Shown here: positions 44,586-54,533 of the stretch, in pieces
Position numbering within the stretch: the first letter of the stretch is position 1
How the letters are laid out: each line of letters starts with the position of its first letter
Source: JAOZHU01 sp964506435
Lineage (GTDB): Archaea > Thermoproteota > Bathyarchaeia > Bathyarchaeales > Bathycorpusculaceae
Assembly: GCA_964506435.1 (NCBI GenBank)
Contig: CAZDLK010000002.1
Location: forward strand, 1 to 64,000
Length of the DNA stretch: 64,000 bases
Direction of reading: 5' to 3'
Notes under the pieces: model-generated
What the model was told of the DNA's origin: nothing
What the model saw: the letters and a program-made list of their open reading frames with translations, nothing else
Database searches by the model: none
Made by a program: the position numbers and the translations under genes

Positions 44586-45686
44586 GTGCAGAAACCAATG
44601 GATGCAACTAAACCGAAACCAAAAGTAACTCGCAAAACAGTACTGCTGCCAATCATAGGTTTAGCTGCGTTCTTCCTGTACATTTACCTCTTCAACGTCG
44701 ACATCCTAGAAATAATCGCCACTGCACAGCGCGCTGACCCAGTGATTTTCTCCGCAGCCATACTAGTCAGCTTGGCAGAAGTGCTCTTTTATGCCATTTC
44801 ATGGCGCACGCTGCTTAGTTCGCTGCAAGTGAAAATTTCCGTCATCAAATCCTACCTTTTCGTCTGGTACGGAATCTTCATGGACATAATAGTTCCAGCT
44901 GAATCCGTAAGCGGAGAAGTCTGCAGAGTATACTTGGTCACAAGGGAACAAGACGGCACAAGCGGCAAAACAATAGCCTCACTTGTTCTGCACAGGCTGC
45001 TAGGCATGGGAATAAACGTTGCAGCGCTGATAATAGGCTTCGTTTTGCTTCTCGGAGAAACAGAAATCAACCAAGTCATTTTCAACCTCATCCTGTTCTT
45101 CACAGCAACCATCGCAGCCATCCTGATCCTCATCATACTGCTCTCTTTCAAAGAAAACCTCAGCCTAAAAGTAATCAAAGCGCTGATACGCGTTGGCGAC
45201 TTCATCACAAGAGGCAAATGGAAACTATTCAACAAGATTAAGGAAGAAATACACGAAGCAACGAAAATGTTCCATGATTCCATGCAGGAATACCGACGCA
45301 AACCCCGAGCAGTCACCGCATCGTTGATTCTGCTTGCAGTAAACTGGACCTGCAGCTTAAGCATACCATACCTCGTGTTTCTGGCACTTGGATTTCCAGT
45401 GTCATGGAGCGTAATTCTGATAACTTCATCCATAGTTGTAGCCGTCAAATCCATACCAATAGGCGTACCCTTTGAAGTTGGGCTTCCAGAAATCACAATG
45501 ACTACACTTTACGCCGCAATGCTAGGCACAGACCCACAAACCGCAGCAATATGCGCCACAGTAACCATCCTATCCAGACTCATAACGCTCTGGCTCAGAT
45601 TCTTCATAGGCTTCATAGCCCAACAGTGGATTGAACTGAAACCCATCGTAGCAGCACCAACCACTGCTGCAACGGAAAAAGCCTAA
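44586..45686 (+). CDS. Flippase-like integral membrane protein (UPF0104/LPG_synthase_TM family)
   Basis: 366 residues, GTG at 44586 or ATG at 44598. Eight or so membrane helices, with conserved blocks YLFVWYGIFMDIIVPAESVSG near residue 90, LVLHRLLGMGINVAALI near 130, and PIGVPFEVGLPEITMTTLYA near 300. This is the family of archaeal AglD-type and MprF-like flippase domains, linked to moving lipid-bound sugars or lipids across the membrane. Possibly involved in glycosylating the surface proteins encoded beside it, but the link is only positional. Confidence 0.82.
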   Translation: MQKPMDATKPKPKVTRKTVLLPIIGLAAFFLYIYLFNVDILEIIATAQRADPVIFSAAILVSLAEVLFYAISWRTLLSSLQVKISVIKSYLFVWYGIFMDIIVPAESVSGEVCRVYLVTREQDGTSGKTIASLVLHRLLGMGINVAALIIGFVLLLGETEINQVIFNLILFFTATIAAILILIILLSFKENLSLKVIKALIRVGDFITRGKWKLFNKIKEEIHEATKMFHDSMQEYRRKPRAVTASLILLAVNWTCSLSIPYLVFLALGFPVSWSVILITSSIVVAVKSIPIGVPFEVGLPEITMTTLYAAMLGTDPQTAAICATVTILSRLITLWLRFFIGFIAQQWIELKPIVAAPTTAATEKA

Positions 45687-45724
45687 AATCGCCCCGTGCA
45701 ACATCATTCTTTTGCGGTTAAGGC

Positions 45725-46170
45725 ATGGAAATAAAAATCGAAGACGCCTCAATCAGGCTTCTGGACAAACTTTACGACATAGAAAAACAATGCTTCAAAC
45801 AAGAAGCATTCACCAAACAACAAATAGCCTATTGCTGACAGACTACAACGCCATCGCATTAACCGCAGAAGTAAACAACGAAACAGCAGGCTTCATAATA
45901 AGCAGACTAGACATCACGCGAAACACGTTATTCGGGCACATACTCACCATAGACATAGCACCATCTCACCGCCGAAAAGGCATAGCGCAAAAACTACTCC
46001 ACGAAACAGAAACCATACTCAAAGCGAAAGGCGCCAAGGAATGCTGCTTGGAAGTACGCGAAGACAACACCGCAGCACTAACATTATACCAAAAAGGATA
46101 CAAAAAGGCAGGCAAACTCAACAAGTACTACGGCAAAAAACATGGCATATACCTCAAAAAAACCCTCTAA
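45725..46170 (+). pseudogene. GNAT (RimI-like) acetyltransferase with a frameshift
   Basis: ATG at 45725 opens MEIKIEDASIRLLDKLYDIE and runs to TGA at 45836-45838. The rest of the protein follows in another frame from TTG at 45832 (LLTDYNAIALTAEV). It includes the acetyl-CoA motif APSHRRKGIAQKLL and LEVREDNTAALTLYQKGYKKAG, typical of RimI-type N-terminal acetyltransferases. One missing T near 45832 explains the break. Both halves look well kept, so a sequencing or assembly error is as likely as a recent mutation. If intact it would have about 148 residues. Confidence 0.8.
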
Positions 46171-46350
46171 ACACAACATCAAATTCAACTTCGCCGCCAA
46201 AAACAGGAAAAACAGACAACTTCAACGCCAACTTAACATTAAAACTACATTTCAAACCTTAAACAAAATGCATGCGGCTCGAGATTTGGACACAAACGTT
46301 TAAAAACACTGACGCGATTACCCTACGCTGAAGGGGGAGATCTGGGAGAC

Positions 46351-46617
46351 TTGCAGCGCAAAACCAAGGAGCAAACCCTCGTTAAAACCATCGTAGTTTT
46401 GATACGCAACACGACTTGGCGATGCGGAAAACTTGAAAAATCCATTGTTAAGCACCTCTATAAGCGGCACGAAAACTTTGGAAAAGCAAACGTTTCAGTC
46501 GGCGACATCATGCAAAACTTGGACCTCGCCGGAGAGAAAAAAAGCGAGTTTTTAGACGCCCTCAAGCGGCTGGAAAAACGGAAAATTGTGAAACTGATGC
46601 CTCTGCACGCTCCATAA
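46351..46617 (+). CDS. Small winged-helix protein
   Basis: 88 residues from TTG at 46351, with GGGAG about 6 bases upstream and a second GGGGGAG earlier. Helices VKHLYKRHENFGKANVSVGD and FLDALKRLEKRKIVKLMP resemble a winged helix of archaeal regulators. No family name recognised. The gap 46171-46350 before it has a TATA-like TTTAAAAAC near 46300. Confidence 0.55.
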   Translation: MQRKTKEQTLVKTIVVLIRNTTWRCGKLEKSIVKHLYKRHENFGKANVSVGDIMQNLDLAGEKKSEFLDALKRLEKRKIVKLMPLHAP

Positions 46618-46671
46618 CCGCATGCAACAGGCCTTTTTCGTGCCTATCAAGCTTTCACTGCGACGCAGAGT

Positions 46672-48054
46672 TTACTTTAAGAGCTCTTTTTCAGGTGGAG
46701 CCTGCTTTATCAAGCCATGCTTCATAAGCAAACGGGTTGAGTCTCGGGCATTTTTAATTATCGCTGAAGCACGCTCGTAAAGCTCTTGCTTGCTGGGTTT
46801 AACTCTTGCCACGCCCTGCTCAATCGACTTAACTGCGCATGCAACAGCTTCTCTGGGAAAAACTTCCCATTCGTCCATTCTGGGCAAGATGTCTTTTTCG
46901 TGCATGCCTCTTTCCTCAGCGAAACGTGCCAGTTCCTGTGCTGCGGCGATGCACATGTCATCTGTAACCGTTTTCGCCTTAACGTCTAGCACGCCGCGGA
47001 ATATTGCTGGAAAACCCAAACTGTTATTCACCTGATTAGGAAAGTCGCTTCTGCCCGTTGCCACAATGCGCGCGCCTGCTTCCGCTGCGTCCCAAGGCCA
47101 GATTTCAGGAATAGGATTAGCACATGCAAAAAGTACAGCGTTGTCTGCCATTGTTTTTATCCACTGTTTTTTTATGGTGTCTGGTCCCGGTTTTGACGCG
47201 GCAACCACAGCGTCCACGCCTTTGAAGGCTTCGGCAGTGTCGCCTGTTCTGCCTTCGGCGTTGGTTTTTTGGGTTAGCTCGTATTTCCACGGGTCTTCTG
47301 CCTGTGTTATGTCTGTTCTTCCCGGGTGGACTATGCCTTTGGTGTCAACCATTATTATGTTGCCTGCTTTTACGCCCCATTTGGTGAGCACGTACGCGGT
47401 GCGTATGTTGGCTGCTCCTGAACCCATCAGCGTAATAAGAGCTTCGCAGGGTTTTTTGCCTACGATTTTGAAGGCATTAATCAAGCCTGCGAGGATTACT
47501 GTGGCGGTTCCCTGCTGGTCGTCGTGCCAAACTGGAATCTGCAGGCGTTCTCTTGTTTTTTCGAGGATGTGGAAGCATTTGGGTTTTTCAATGTCTTCCA
47601 AATTGATGCCGCCGAAAGAAGGCTCAAGCAATTCGCATGTGCGCACTATCTCGTCTGGGTTTTTGGTTTTTAGGCATATTGGGAACGCGTCTACGCCGCC
47701 TAGGTACTTGAACAGTAATGCTTTGCCTTCCATTACGGGCATGGCGGCTTCGGGTCCTATGTTGCCTAAGCCTAGGACGCGTGTGCCGTCTGTGACTACG
47801 GCGACGTAGTTCCAGCGGTTTGTGAGCTCAAATGATTTGTCTGGGTTTGCTTGGATTTCTCTGCATGGTGTGGCTACGCCTGGTGTGTACCAGACGGCGA
47901 AGTCGTCTGTGCTTGTGATGGCGCATTTGGGTATGACTTGGACTTTGCCTTCGTAGAATTTGTGCATGGGCGATGCTAACATTGCGGGTTTTTTTGCTTT
48001 AGCTAATAGTTCTTCCACAGTGGGTTTGGGTTCTTCTTGTTTTTCGGCGGTCAA
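46672..48054 (-). CDS. Malic enzyme (NAD(P)-dependent)
   Basis: 460 residues from TTG at 48054. It oxidatively decarboxylates malate to pyruvate. N-terminal domain has VWYTPGVATPCREIQANP and VVTDGTRVLGLGNIGPEA; the metal and substrate region is GGINLEDIEKPKCFHI with VWHDDQQGTATVILAGLI. The NAD(P) fold carries LMGSGAANIRTAYVL. C-terminal part ends without a phosphotransacetylase domain, so it is the short bacterial/archaeal form. Cofactor choice is not clear. It pairs metabolically with PEPCK at 32 kb. Confidence 0.93.
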   Translation of the reverse strand: MTAEKQEEPKPTVEELLAKAKKPAMLASPMHKFYEGKVQVIPKCAITSTDDFAVWYTPGVATPCREIQANPDKSFELTNRWNYVAVVTDGTRVLGLGNIGPEAAMPVMEGKALLFKYLGGVDAFPICLKTKNPDEIVRTCELLEPSFGGINLEDIEKPKCFHILEKTRERLQIPVWHDDQQGTATVILAGLINAFKIVGKKPCEALITLMGSGAANIRTAYVLTKWGVKAGNIIMVDTKGIVHPGRTDITQAEDPWKYELTQKTNAEGRTGDTAEAFKGVDAVVAASKPGPDTIKKQWIKTMADNAVLFACANPIPEIWPWDAAEAGARIVATGRSDFPNQVNNSLGFPAIFRGVLDVKAKTVTDDMCIAAAQELARFAEERGMHEKDILPRMDEWEVFPREAVACAVKSIEQGVARVKPSKQELYERASAIIKNARDSTRLLMKHGLIKQAPPEKELLK

Positions 48055-48409
48055 CTTGTTTTTCCCCTTATTAGAAATGGTAAGTGTGGCGCGTATTGTT
48101 ATAGGTTTTTGTTAGGCTTCAGGCGCAAGCGAAATGCACGCGAAAATATAATGAGACTTTATTTACCAAAAGCCTTAACCACAAACTTGTGGAGATTTCT
48201 CCCGCAAATTCTTCCCCTTCTTTTTCTGTTTAAGAATATGGATACAATCATATTGAAAAGCAGTGCTTTTCGTTTGGTTAGAGTCAACCGTGACCTTGTT
48301 TTCCCTTTTTGCAGTTTTTACTGGAGAACAATTAAACCCTCTGCGGTGTCACTGCGATTTGAGCTCAGGACAGATGGAGATATCACCAGCAAATCCAATA
48401 TTTTTGACT
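48055..48409. other. Intergenic region upstream of malic enzyme
   Basis: About 355 bases. It should hold the malic-enzyme promoter. A plus-strand open frame crosses it, but its product has no recognisable pattern and overlaps the malic-enzyme start, so I do not call it. No structured RNA seen. Confidence 0.35.
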
Positions 48410-49090
48410 TTACGAAGTAGCTGATGTGCCGAAGTACCCTTTTTCCTCTTTTGAGCCCCCGCTACTTTCGCTGGTAAGTAACGACCAACTAGCAGTAAAC
48501 GCCCCAACCCTTGCGTTGAAAGGTGTATCACTACAAGCTACCAGTATCACATCACCATCTTGCGGTTCAAGCTCGCTAAATAACAGGTGCCCATTCTCGG
48601 GACAAGCTTCGGCAATACCTTGAATACTCGATGCAACACGTAAACACCCACTTGTGAAAACAAGAAGTGCAACATTAATTGCGCCAGCCTTGATGGCTGC
48701 AACCTGCATTTCAGTGTCAAACCTTACTCTGCCGCAATGACCTCTGATTAAAAAGGCAAAATAGAATTGAGAAGTCGAGCCAGTTCTACGAAATGCAATT
48801 CTTTTAGGAAAGACTTGCTCCAATTCACGCCAAACACGTAAGCCTTCAGCAGTAAGGTTACAGCCCATGCAAGAAGACGTTATTAAGCCAGCCCTTTTTA
48901 ACCGACGTACTATGTTACGCGCAGAGCCCACACCTATAGTCAACTTCTCAGCGAGTTTGAAGCGCCCAACTGTCCTCTTGGATAAAAGTTCTAGAGCAAA
49001 AACTAAGTGAAACATAGAAAAAGCTAAAGGGGGACTGGGAGCCTTAATCTCTGCTAACCCTGTAAGCAGATCTTTAATTTCAGAAAGCAC
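48410..49090 (-). CDS. Winged-helix regulator with DUF4443-like C-terminus
   Basis: 226 residues from GTG at 49090. N-terminal winged helix (FHLVFALELLSKRTVGRF, GVGSARNIVRRLKRAGLI) with CMGCNLTAEGLRVW as the wing. The C-terminal part (QVAAIKAGAINVALLVFTSG, LEPQDGDVILVACSD) is the DUF4443-type ligand domain of archaeal regulators. It lies next to the tetrapyrrole-type operon A end on the same strand, but has its own start region, and its targets are unknown. Confidence 0.75.
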   Translation of the reverse strand: MLSEIKDLLTGLAEIKAPSPPLAFSMFHLVFALELLSKRTVGRFKLAEKLTIGVGSARNIVRRLKRAGLITSSCMGCNLTAEGLRVWRELEQVFPKRIAFRRTGSTSQFYFAFLIRGHCGRVRFDTEMQVAAIKAGAINVALLVFTSGCLRVASSIQGIAEACPENGHLLFSELEPQDGDVILVACSDTPFNARVGAFTASWSLLTSESSGGSKEEKGYFGTSATS

Positions 49091-49182
49091 ACGTGAATCA
49101 CTTCTCGATATCTAGCGACACCTCATATATTATTGGTCTCTTCATACGCTGCTTTTCCTCAAGGCAAATATACATCCTGCAA

Positions 49183-49941
49183 TCAAGTTACGCCATCATG
49201 CTTCTTCAGCGCTTCAGCCACCGCCGTCTTGGTTGTGCGCCCAATTAACTCGCCCAGTTTGGTATGGCCGCTAGTCAACAACAGCGGCTTGCCCTGTTTC
49301 CCCGAAACGACAATTATGTTATCGGTTCCAGTGCCCGTTGCCTGATATTGAGGTGAAAAGGTGCTTTTCACATTCAAATCTTGAAGCGCCGCGGTTTTCG
49401 CCTCTGTAATCGTAATAATAGCCCTAGCCATTGCGCCATCAGTCAAAGTAGCATCAGTTAGAAGAAGAATATTGATTGTGCCAATAGCATTCGCGAAAGA
49501 GCCAGGCAACTCCATATAGTTTGCTACTTCCGCACCCGTCCGCAACGCATTACCTTTTGCTCCTGCAGTAGCCAGACAGCACACGTTTAACGCTGCGTAA
49601 GACTGCTCACAAGAAGCCAACTGGTCCATATCCACTCCAGTGCTTAAAAACGAAAGCAATTCAGGAGTAACGCCTAACGCCAAAGGAAAACTCTGCCTGA
49701 ACTCCTGAAAACTCTGCATTGTGCGCTTCGCCAAAGAATTAGGCACATAAGTGTTAGCTACGTAGGGCACCTCTCTGAAGCCCTCCAACGTCGAAAGTAC
49801 TCTACGCTTCTCACCAAAAGAGACAAACAAAGTGTTAAGTTTAACACCGCGATAAACATGGTAAATCACCTTCGCTACTACACCATCCAACGAAACATCA
49901 ACGGTTTTCTCGCTCAATTTCAGATTCAGTTCATTCATCAC
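49183..49941 (-). CDS. cbiZ: Adenosylcobinamide amidohydrolase (CbiZ)
   Basis: 252 residues from GTG at 49941 (ATG at 49938). The family core is clear: NVCCLATAGAKGNALRTG near residue 130, GTINILLLTDATLTDGAMARA near 165 (read in two pieces), and TGTGTDNIIVVSG near 210. CbiZ removes the aminopropanol side chain of adenosylcobinamide to give adenosylcobyric acid, the archaeal route for salvaging imported corrinoids. It is the last gene of operon A, 16 bases after the CobN-like gene, behind a BtuFCD-type importer. This is the strongest clue that the imported compound is a corrinoid. Confidence 0.92.
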   Translation of the reverse strand: MMNELNLKLSEKTVDVSLDGVVAKVIYHVYRGVKLNTLFVSFGEKRRVLSTLEGFREVPYVANTYVPNSLAKRTMQSFQEFRQSFPLALGVTPELLSFLSTGVDMDQLASCEQSYAALNVCCLATAGAKGNALRTGAEVANYMELPGSFANAIGTINILLLTDATLTDGAMARAIITITEAKTAALQDLNVKSTFSPQYQATGTGTDNIIVVSGKQGKPLLLTSGHTKLGELIGRTTKTAVAEALKKHDGVT

Positions 49942-49957
49942 AAATCACTTTCTGCTC

Positions 49958-52900
49958 TTACTTTTTTTCGTTTGCACCCTCCAACACTCCCTCAACCTCC
50001 AAGTAAAGCGACTGCAGCTTCTTCTTCATGTCCTCAGTTGCATGCCACAGACCACGCTCAATAGCCTCCAAAAGACGCTCCGCCATATTCTGCAAAGCAT
50101 ACGGATTAACCTCTTTCAGCCACTCCTGCATCTTCGGATCCAACGCGTACTTGTTAGCCAAGCCCTCCCACATCCAGTCCTCCACAACCTCAACCGTGGC
50201 ATCCCAACCTAAGACATCATCAAGTGTCTTAGAAAGGTCAGCGGAACCAGCATAACCATGACGTTTCATACTGCCAATCCACTTAGGATTAAGGAGGCGC
50301 TCACGAAAAACATGACACGTCTCCTCCGCAGTACTTCTAACCTGAACTCGGTCAGGGTCAGAACTGTCGCCACAGAAAGACCGAGGCTTTTTACCACTAC
50401 ACATCTTAACAGCGCAAATCATTCCGCCGTGAGCATCATACCAATCGTCACAGTCCAAAATGTCGTACTCACGGGAATCCTGATTCTTCACCGTCGCATC
50501 AATTTCACTAAGACAGCGTTTAAACTGTTCAGGAACGGAAACACCGTAGACTTCTCGACTGTAAGCAAAACTTCCCCATGAAACATAAACTTCACCTAAA
50601 TCCTTCTGGTCTTTCCAGTTCCCAGAGGTTATGGCTCCACTGACGCCGCAACCGTAAGTGCCTGGGCGATCCCCAAAAAGCCTGTAACAAGCCTCCTCAC
50701 GTGCCTTTTCAGCGTTGACTCCTTGGCTAACCCGTTCTTTTACTGTCTCTTTCACGTGTTTTGCGATGTAGTTTTTATCAGGCGGCTCATTAAGACCAGC
50801 AACCAGCGTCACAGCCTCATCAAGCAGATGAATAAGATTGGGGAAAGCATCTCTGAACATTCCGCTAAGTCGGACAGTTACATCGATACGGGGGCGATTC
50901 AACTTCTCAAGCGGAATAACGTCTAAACCCTTTACTCGACCGCTGCTTGCTTCCCAAACAGGCTTAACTCCCATGAGATATAGAATCTCAGCAACGTCGT
51001 CGCCATTTGTCTTCATGGTATCAGTAGCCCAGATGATGATGCCGACGCCTTCAGGATACTTTCCCTCTTCTTTCAGGTACCTTCCCACTAAGGCATCGCC
51101 CAATGCTACTCCAACGCGCCAAGAAGCAGAAGTGGGAATGTTCCGTGGGTCAATAGAATAAAAGTTCCTGCCCGTCGGCAAAATATCTGCCAAACCTCGT
51201 GTGATAGAACCAGAAGGGCCGGGAAGAACATAACCTCCCTCGAATGACGCCGTGATGTTGCTTAATTCTTCAGGGGTTTTTGCTAAAGCTGGCACAAGAA
51301 AATTGACTACGTACATTAAGCATTGCCGAACGTTGGGGTTGTCGCAGCCAAGCACTTCCTGCATTACTCCAGCAACATCTTGTTCCTTGAAGCCTGTCGC
51401 TCCAAGTTTACTCATCAGTTCCAGAGAGAGACTTCGAATCTCTTTGAGTATATCTCCATTGGTTCTGCCGTCAGAAAGCAACTTTCCCTTATTCGCCAGC
51501 AAATCTTCATAATCATAACCTTTCAACTCGGCAAGTGCCTGCCTTAAAGAAGGCACAGAACCGTTACTTAGCCGCGTTAAAGTAACTAGAAACTCTTCCA
51601 GCCGTGAACCAGCAGGAGCTTCACCTAAAATATGTAGTCCATCTCGAATTTGAGCATCAGATAACTCATGTAAATAGCCATGTAAACGTTCCAAGAAAGC
51701 TTTGAAATCCGAAAACGCAGCATCCGCGGTAACTTGAAGATCCTGATCCAGCTTGGCTTCAACAACTTTTTCCCAAATCACCTTCTGCAGAACAGGCAAC
51801 TTTCCTTTATCCGCAGTCTTCACGTGATAATACTCTTGAAGCTGAACCTCAAGCTGTGACGTTTCCTCATACAAGTCAGCATTATGCATCACTGGAACCA
51901 GATAATCAATGATGCAGCAGTAGCTGCGGCGTTTAGCTTGTGTACCTTCCCCTGGATTTGTAATCACGTACGGGTAAACGTTAGGCAGATCCCTTATCGC
52001 TACGTCAGGGAAACATGAAGCGGAAAGCCCTACTGACTTACCGGGCAGCCACTCTAAACTGCCGTGCGTACCAACATGAAGGACAACATTGGCTTTGAAC
52101 ACGTCTCGAACCCAACGGTAGTAACCGTAATAATTATGAGATAATGAAAGGTCAGGGCTGTGAAGGCTAGCGGAACTGTCTTCTGAAGAACCCTTAGAAC
52201 CATGCGACTTGCTGGAACTGCGAGCAGGCTGAAGCCCCAAAAAAATGTTTCCGTTGATTATGCCGCCCATCAGCAAATTACCCTTGTAACCGAAGGATTT
52301 GCTTGATGGTTTACCCCATTTGGAAGTCATTTTATCTTGAGCGCCAACCGGCAACTCATCAAACCAAGCCGCGTACTGTTTAGATGAAATCTTATCCACA
52401 GCCCTTTCTGCAAGCTCTTCAGCACTTGACCAGCGCATATCGTTAGTTAATCCCGCAATTACTTCTTCAATTAGCTGTTGACCATTTTCTGGCAGATACT
52501 CAATGCTGTAACCTATAGCCTTCATATCCTGCAGTAGCTTCAAAACCGAAACAGGAGTATCAATGGCAAACGCTTTGCCAATCGTGTCATTTCTTGGAGG
52601 ATAGTTATGCAAGATCACCGCTACTTTTCTTTCGCTGTTCGGAATATGACGCAGTTTCGCCCAGTTAAAGCTCAAACGGGCCAGCTTTTTAACTCTTTCA
52701 GGAATAGGCTTATACTGAAGTATTTTAGTTCCCGTCAAAGGGTTAATTTCAGATTTGTCCATTGCCGCGACGGGCACAGTGATTAAAAGACCATCAAACT
52801 CTGGCATAACTACACCAGCAGGTATATCGATTATACTCAGTCCCTGCATGGTGTCACGCCACTCTTCATAAGAATTAGTAGTCAAAAGCGCCTTTATGAC

Positions 52901-53704
52901 GGGAACGCCTAATTTTTTGAGAGCATCGGGCGCATTGGCACTAGATGATGCCGATAGAGAAAAATACAGGGTGCTTACTACGGCGTCTACTATTGGCTTG
53001 CCGTCTTTCATGAAATAGTCCGCTATTACCGAGTCTACATTGCGGCCAAAAGAAACTGCGATAGCGTTGCCGCCTAAGGATTCAATAGCTTCAATTAAGC
53101 TGTCCACAAAAACAGCGTCTTCGCCTCGTAACTGCGTTGAGCTAAACCAGATGCCGATAGTGGGTTTGCCAGGCTGATATTTCTTCTCTATGTACTCGTC
53201 CAAGGTGGCGACACCATCAAAAGTAGGATTATAGATGCCACTCCACTCAATCTCCTTAGGAGCCGCAACCTCATAATTGGAGCCCGTGAAGCGGTTTGCC
53301 AGATACAGCAGAAGATTCACAATGTTCTCTTCTCCGCCATGCCTGATGTATTTCAAGACTGCCAAGCGATCTTCTTGTTCAATGGTGCATACACTAGGCT
53401 GTTCTTTGTTTGAAGAAAGCACTAAAAGCGGCACACGCGCGCTTTTCAAAGTTGATACGAGGCGGTCATAATCTGGAAAGGTTCCCATTAAATGTACAAT
53501 GGTTATGTGAGAGTGCTGAGCAAACTGAATGAACTCGTCCATGTTTTCGAAGTCGTTGGATTGTATGCCAACTTGAACGCGAACTACAGCTATTTCACCA
53601 AATTTTTCATTAACAGATTTTACCGCGGAAATGAACGGCTTAATGTTAGTCGGCATCGTCGTGAGATATGCTAGTTTAAATTGCTTCAATTTTTTGTTCG
53701 CCAA
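49958..53704 (-). CDS. CobN/BchH-type large metal-chelatase subunit
   Basis: 1248 residues from TTG at 53704, overlapping the ABC ATPase by 29 bases. Family blocks: VVLHVGTHGSLEWLPGKSVG near residue 540, YPYVITNPGEGTQAKRRS, VRLSGMFRDAFPNLIHLLD near 985, TYGCGVSGAITSGNW and LNPKWIGSMKRHGYAGSAD near 1155. The protein inserts (or removes) a metal in a tetrapyrrole in the CobN, BchH and HmuS proteins. A serine-rich insertion (about 500-520, SSSKSHGSKGSSEDSSAS) sits just before the HVGTHG block, where CobN has a short proline loop. No CobS/T or ChlI/D motor subunit is encoded in this window. Confidence 0.92.
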   Translation of the reverse strand: MANKKLKQFKLAYLTTMPTNIKPFISAVKSVNEKFGEIAVVRVQVGIQSNDFENMDEFIQFAQHSHITIVHLMGTFPDYDRLVSTLKSARVPLLVLSSNKEQPSVCTIEQEDRLAVLKYIRHGGEENIVNLLLYLANRFTGSNYEVAAPKEIEWSGIYNPTFDGVATLDEYIEKKYQPGKPTIGIWFSSTQLRGEDAVFVDSLIEAIESLGGNAIAVSFGRNVDSVIADYFMKDGKPIVDAVVSTLYFSLSASSSANAPDALKKLGVPVIKALLTTNSYEEWRDTMQGLSIIDIPAGVVMPEFDGLLITVPVAAMDKSEINPLTGTKILQYKPIPERVKKLARLSFNWAKLRHIPNSERKVAVILHNYPPRNDTIGKAFAIDTPVSVLKLLQDMKAIGYSIEYLPENGQQLIEEVIAGLTNDMRWSSAEELAERAVDKISSKQYAAWFDELPVGAQDKMTSKWGKPSSKSFGYKGNLLMGGIINGNIFLGLQPARSSSKSHGSKGSSEDSSASLHSPDLSLSHNYYGYYRWVRDVFKANVVLHVGTHGSLEWLPGKSVGLSASCFPDVAIRDLPNVYPYVITNPGEGTQAKRRSYCCIIDYLVPVMHNADLYEETSQLEVQLQEYYHVKTADKGKLPVLQKVIWEKVVEAKLDQDLQVTADAAFSDFKAFLERLHGYLHELSDAQIRDGLHILGEAPAGSRLEEFLVTLTRLSNGSVPSLRQALAELKGYDYEDLLANKGKLLSDGRTNGDILKEIRSLSLELMSKLGATGFKEQDVAGVMQEVLGCDNPNVRQCLMYVVNFLVPALAKTPEELSNITASFEGGYVLPGPSGSITRGLADILPTGRNFYSIDPRNIPTSASWRVGVALGDALVGRYLKEEGKYPEGVGIIIWATDTMKTNGDDVAEILYLMGVKPVWEASSGRVKGLDVIPLEKLNRPRIDVTVRLSGMFRDAFPNLIHLLDEAVTLVAGLNEPPDKNYIAKHVKETVKERVSQGVNAEKAREEACYRLFGDRPGTYGCGVSGAITSGNWKDQKDLGEVYVSWGSFAYSREVYGVSVPEQFKRCLSEIDATVKNQDSREYDILDCDDWYDAHGGMICAVKMCSGKKPRSFCGDSSDPDRVQVRSTAEETCHVFRERLLNPKWIGSMKRHGYAGSADLSKTLDDVLGWDATVEVVEDWMWEGLANKYALDPKMQEWLKEVNPYALQNMAERLLEAIERGLWHATEDMKKKLQSLYLEVEGVLEGANEKK

Positions 53705-54533
53705 CTAAAGGTTTTACTGAGAAAATTGAAGGTGTTTTCAAGCGTGCTTTCTCGTTAAATTCAGATGTTAATGGCGTAACTTGAGGAAGCCCCAAGAAAG
53801 AATCCGTTACTTTGCATCTAACCCTGTAAACTTCCGTTATGTTGGCTTCTGTTAAAACTTCCTTGGGAGAACCAGCGGCAAAGACTTTGCCGTCTTTAAG
53901 CAGAACCATCACGTCTGAAAAACGAGTAGCCAAATTTAAGTCGTGCATTGCCATTATTACAGAACAATTTTTGTTTTGAATTAGGCTTTTTAGTATACAG
54001 AGTATCTCCAACTGGTGTCGAATATCTAAAGAACTAGTTGGTTCATCCAAAAGCAAAAACTGTGGTTGCTGAGCCAAAGCCCTTGCGATAATGACCTTTT
54101 GTTGCTCACCGCCGCTTAATTCATTAAAAGGGCGGTCGGCAAAAGCGCCGATGCCTATGAAATCCATCACTTCTGCTACAATGTCGGTATCTTTCTGGCT
54201 TAAACTCCAGCCAATGTATGGTTTTCGTCCCATTAGAACCATCTCAAAAACTGTGAAAGGAAATGCGCTGCTTGAACTCTGTGGCACGTAACCCAAGATT
54301 TTTGACAGCGCCTTGAGGTCAAGTTTACTAACGTCATTGCCATCAACAAACACAGTGTTTTGATTAACTTTCAGAACCCGGTTGACACACTTTAAGAAGG
54401 TACTTTTGCCGGAACCATTAGGACCTACAATGCTGAGCACTTCACCCATATTGACAGAGAGGTTCAAATCCTTAAGTACGGAACGTCCAGCATAACTGAA
54501 GGAAAGTTTATTTATGGTTAGATTCAACCCCAA
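53676..54533 (-). CDS. ABC transporter ATPase (BtuD/FepC type)
   Basis: 285 residues from TTG at 54533. Walker A GPNGSGKSTFL near residue 36, Q-loop YVPQSSSSAFP, signature LSGGEQQKV near 140, Walker B QFLLLDEPTSSLD and H-loop MAMHDLNLA. The class is FecE/BtuD, which energises import of iron-siderophore, haem or cobamide complexes. The ABC core ends at about residue 215; a 70-residue C-terminal extension follows. It overlaps the permease end by 10 bases. Confidence 0.95.
   Translation of the reverse strand: MGLNLTINKLSFSYAGRSVLKDLNLSVNMGEVLSIVGPNGSGKSTFLKCVNRVLKVNQNTVFVDGNDVSKLDLKALSKILGYVPQSSSSAFPFTVFEMVLMGRKPYIGWSLSQKDTDIVAEVMDFIGIGAFADRPFNELSGGEQQKVIIARALAQQPQFLLLDEPTSSLDIRHQLEILCILKSLIQNKNCSVIMAMHDLNLATRFSDVMVLLKDGKVFAAGSPKEVLTEANITEVYRVRCKVTDSFLGLPQVTPLTSEFNEKARLKTPSIFSVKPLVGEQKIEAI

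Noticed and set aside
48037..48420. Plus-strand frame of 127 codons upstream of malic enzyme
   Set aside because: Overlaps the malic-enzyme start, has no ribosome binding site and no recognisable domain.
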